Source: Halocatena marina
GTDB lineage: Archaea; Halobacteriota; Halobacteria; Halobacteriales; Haloarculaceae
Reading direction: 5' to 3'
Assembly: GCF_025913575.1 (NCBI RefSeq)
Contig: NZ_CP109785.1
Span: 2,914,001-2,978,000 of the forward strand
DNA length: 64,000 bases
Part shown: in pieces, positions 62,237 to 64,000 of the stretch
Layout: each line of letters starts with the position of its first letter
Numbering within the stretch: the stretch's first letter is position 1
The notes under the pieces: generated by a model
Databases searched by the model: none
The model's input: only the letters and a program-made list of their open reading frames with translations
What the model was told of the DNA's origin: nothing
Position numbers and translations under genes: made by a program

Positions 62237-62578
62237 TAGGATGATATGTGCCGCTGATTCGGGTAAATCTTCCGCTCCATCGGTCGGGTCCGAAAACCAC
62301 AACAACTGTGTAATCAATCGTCAACTCATCCGTTCAATGATGCAATCACGGTGTGTCGATGATCCAGATCACAGACGGAGTTCCCGGAGCACGGAGCAAT
62401 CAAACGCCCCGAGCCGAGATCATAATGAGAGCAGCTGCCGGGAACGCGTGTGCTTTAGTGGCCATTGAATGGCCACGCCCCGTCCCGTCTCGGCACACGA
62501 ACGGATATGTCACCAGCACCCGGCACCCAGTGCTTGCAACGAAAGCCACCTGTACGTGCTGCTTGCTCAATCATGTCG
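62237..62578. other. Intergenic gap between tfe and trpS with a 19-base palindrome
   Basis: About 342 bases without a gene. It contains the TFE promoter region (minus strand AAGATTTACC, about 26-30 bases from the start) and the perfect palindrome GTGGCCATT-G-AATGGCCAC at 62459-62477. No small protein with credible start and codon use was found. Confidence 0.5.
62459..62477. repeat. 19-base perfect palindrome
   Basis: GTGGCCATTGAATGGCCAC, nine-base arms around one base. As RNA it would form an 8-base-pair stem with a TGA/TCA loop. It is 102 bases downstream of the trpS stop on the minus strand, so it may be a processing/termination element or a dyad operator for tfe. Confidence 0.6.
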
Positions 62579-63760
62579 TTATTGTTGTGTCAATGAATTA
62601 TCCGGGTATCCGGCTCGGTTTCGGGCAGTTTCGCGCTCGAGTTGTGTGAGTCGATACTGTTGTAGCTCGTCTTCGAGCGGTCCTAACTGTTGACGACGTT
62701 GCTGGTGTTCGTCGAGGAAATCTGCGATTTTTTCTGCGGCGATATCCTTGAGCTCACCGCTCAACAGCGACCCATTCCGGTACTCGCTGGCAAGTTGCTC
62801 CATCCGCTCGTTGTTCCCTTCGAAAAAATAATACAGAAGCTGATACGACACGTCAACTGCTGGGTCGCCGCCCTGTTTTCGGTGCGCTTCAACGCTCGAT
62901 TGCCCACCGGAGTACGCGTGCGTTCTGATTTTTTCGAAGACAGTCTCACGATCGTCAGAGAGGAGGATACTGGGCGCTTCGTCCGAGGAACTCATCTTAC
63001 CCGGGCCACCAAGACTCGGGAGGAACTTCGAGAGCAGGGCACCGGGCTTGTCCACGTCGTACCGTTGTTTGGCCGCAACGTCCCGACAGACACGAACGTG
63101 GGGATCTTGATCGATTCCGATCGGAACGAGCGTCGGATGACGGCCCCGGACAAGCTGTGGCAAGAGCAGATGGGTGGCTTGAACGGCGGGATAGAACGAG
63201 AGACCGACGTTCTCCGGGTCGCCGTAAGTCGCATCGACGGTCGATTGGGTTATCTCCCGAGCGAAGGCGACGGCGAGCGGGTAGATTACATCAGCGTCTG
63301 CAGTGTCCACAACAATACGGGTGCGATCGGGATCAAACCCGATGGCGAGAAGATCGAGCAGGTTCTCACGGGACCTGTCGCTTATCGTTTCGATCGATAC
63401 GTCTTTGAGAAATGATTTCTCGTCGTCAGAGAACGGGATATAAACGAGTGCTCCGGTTTGATCTTGGAGATGTTTGGCGAAATATAGCGGGACAACGTGA
63501 CCGATATGGAGCGGTCCGGAGGGACCACGCCCAGTAACGATGGAGTGGGTGCTGCCCTCGCTCACGGCATCGAGAAACGGCTCGACGTCGCGTTCTGCGT
63601 AGAATACGCTTCGCTCTACGAGCGGATGAACCGGGTCCGGGAACGCAGCAATCTGTTCTTCGGTGAGGGCATCGGCTCCGAACCGATCGAGCAGTCGATC
63701 GTAGTCAATGTCGCCTTCGACAGCATAGGGCGTTACGGTGAAGTCGTCTTCTTCTGGCAT
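62579..63760 (-). CDS. trpS: Tryptophanyl-tRNA synthetase
   Basis: A 393-residue class I synthetase of the archaeal/eukaryotic TrpRS group. The HIGH motif is H-I-G-H at 85-88 (GPLHIGH); the KMSKS loop reads G-K-M-S-S-S-D. Further blocks are IGIDQDPHVRVCRDVA and SYQLLYYFFEGNNE. It charges tRNA-Trp. The N-terminus (MPEEDDFTVTPYAVEG) agrees with haloarchaeal homologues. The gene is followed on the minus strand by the gap to tfe. Confidence 0.94.
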   Translation of the reverse strand: MPEEDDFTVTPYAVEGDIDYDRLLDRFGADALTEEQIAAFPDPVHPLVERSVFYAERDVEPFLDAVSEGSTHSIVTGRGPSGPLHIGHVVPLYFAKHLQDQTGALVYIPFSDDEKSFLKDVSIETISDRSRENLLDLLAIGFDPDRTRIVVDTADADVIYPLAVAFAREITQSTVDATYGDPENVGLSFYPAVQATHLLLPQLVRGRHPTLVPIGIDQDPHVRVCRDVAAKQRYDVDKPGALLSKFLPSLGGPGKMSSSDEAPSILLSDDRETVFEKIRTHAYSGGQSSVEAHRKQGGDPAVDVSYQLLYYFFEGNNERMEQLASEYRNGSLLSGELKDIAAEKIADFLDEHQQRRQQLGPLEDELQQYRLTQLERETARNRAGYPDNSLTQQ

Positions 63761-64000
63761 TGTCTGTTGATGAGTGGAGGTGCTGGTGATTGTGGTCGTG
63801 ATCGTGTGGAGCAGGGACCATTATACGAATCAAATCGAAAAAGCGAGTGAGCACCGCGGTCGGTCCGAGCGAGAGATATTCGTCCAACCCGACCGCGATA
63901 CTAGTCACTTCCCGTCGTCACTGCCATCGCCAACGCCAGCAATCGATGTCACGGGAAGTGACCATTATGAGCAAATTGGAGACGGCGAGTACTTAGATCC
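63761..64000. other. Upstream region of trpS at the window end
   Basis: Holds the trpS promoter region and the inverted repeat at 63904-63962. No convincing gene is complete here; minus-strand frames entering at 64000 end near 63954-63969 and could be the tail of a gene lying outside the window. Confidence 0.4.
63904..63962. repeat. 12-base inverted repeat
   Basis: GTCACTTCCCGT (63904-63915) and ACGGGAAGTGAC (63951-63962) are exact reverse complements with a 35-base spacer. It lies more than 140 bases upstream of trpS and may be a terminator-like or regulatory structure. Confidence 0.55.

Noticed and set aside
1..64000. CRISPR array, insertion sequence, prophage, rRNA or tRNA gene
   Set aside because: No regularly spaced repeats, transposase-like proteins, integrases, capsid genes or RNA gene signatures were seen.

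Overview
This window comes from a halophilic archaeon (class Halobacteria). The proteins are strongly acidic. Many belong to families found mainly in haloarchaea (DUF5812, DUF5803, DUF2110, DUF7384-, DUF7524- and DUF7527-type proteins, VNG_1110C, TIGR04206). Secreted proteins carry twin-arginine signals, A/T-rich TATA-like boxes lie about 26-35 bases upstream of starts, several starts look leaderless, and the ribosomal P0/P1 stalk and L11/L1 genes are archaeal. Base composition looks moderate for a haloarchaeon. The genus cannot be fixed from the sequence alone. I see no rRNA, tRNA, CRISPR array, insertion sequence or prophage. The window is a chromosomal backbone with small accessory inserts.

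Layout. 1-9 kb is core: PRC-barrel protein and the Nob1 rRNA nuclease, a CPBP protease, glucose-6-phosphate isomerase, DUF5812, SecF/SecD, RNase HII and Pus10. 9-15 kb holds a zinc-finger microprotein, a TrkA-like protein, a MaoC-fold protein, a 30-residue ORF overlapping a PIN-like protein, an XTP pyrophosphatase, the Kae1-Bud32 fusion and ribosomal S24e. 15-19 kb is a metabolic island: M20 amidohydrolase, zinc alcohol dehydrogenase, TIM-barrel amidohydrolase and a DUF59 protein. The last three match the accessory genes of bacterial soluble diiron (propane-type) monooxygenase operons, but no monooxygenase is present. 19-26 kb holds a thioredoxin-like protein, an Lrp regulator with an aminotransferase, a monomeric-sarcosine-oxidase-like flavoenzyme and a DUF7527-type protein. 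26-38 kb holds PurA (with a fold-prone stretch upstream), a Trm112-like protein, DR2241/CbiX, CysS, a Tat-exported amylase, lipoprotein and spondin-like secreted proteins, and a TctA-like permease.

38-42 kb is the ribosomal stalk cluster (L11; L1-P0-P1 with a hairpin in the leader). 42-50 kb holds a DRG GTPase, a WecB-like epimerase, a double VOC protein, a HAD phosphatase, a TrmB regulator and a sugar kinase. 50-57 kb holds an EF-1A gene with no S10 behind it, two GT4 glycosyltransferases, a DUF7528-like reading frame without a usable start, a PhoU regulator and an NAD-kinase-like protein. 57-64 kb holds an orphan nucleotidyltransferase, an isochorismatase plus YqcI/YcgG-family pair, CinA-like, DUF5803, DUF2110, transcription factor TFE, and TrpS.

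The most promising candidates for undescribed biology are the monooxygenase-less accessory module (16.1-19.1 kb), the YqcI/YcgG-isochorismatase pair (58.1-59.5 kb), the overlapping 30-residue ORF and PIN-like pair (10.95-11.5 kb), the fold-prone stretch before purA (26.1 kb), and a repeated operator-like motif shared by two catabolic promoters.
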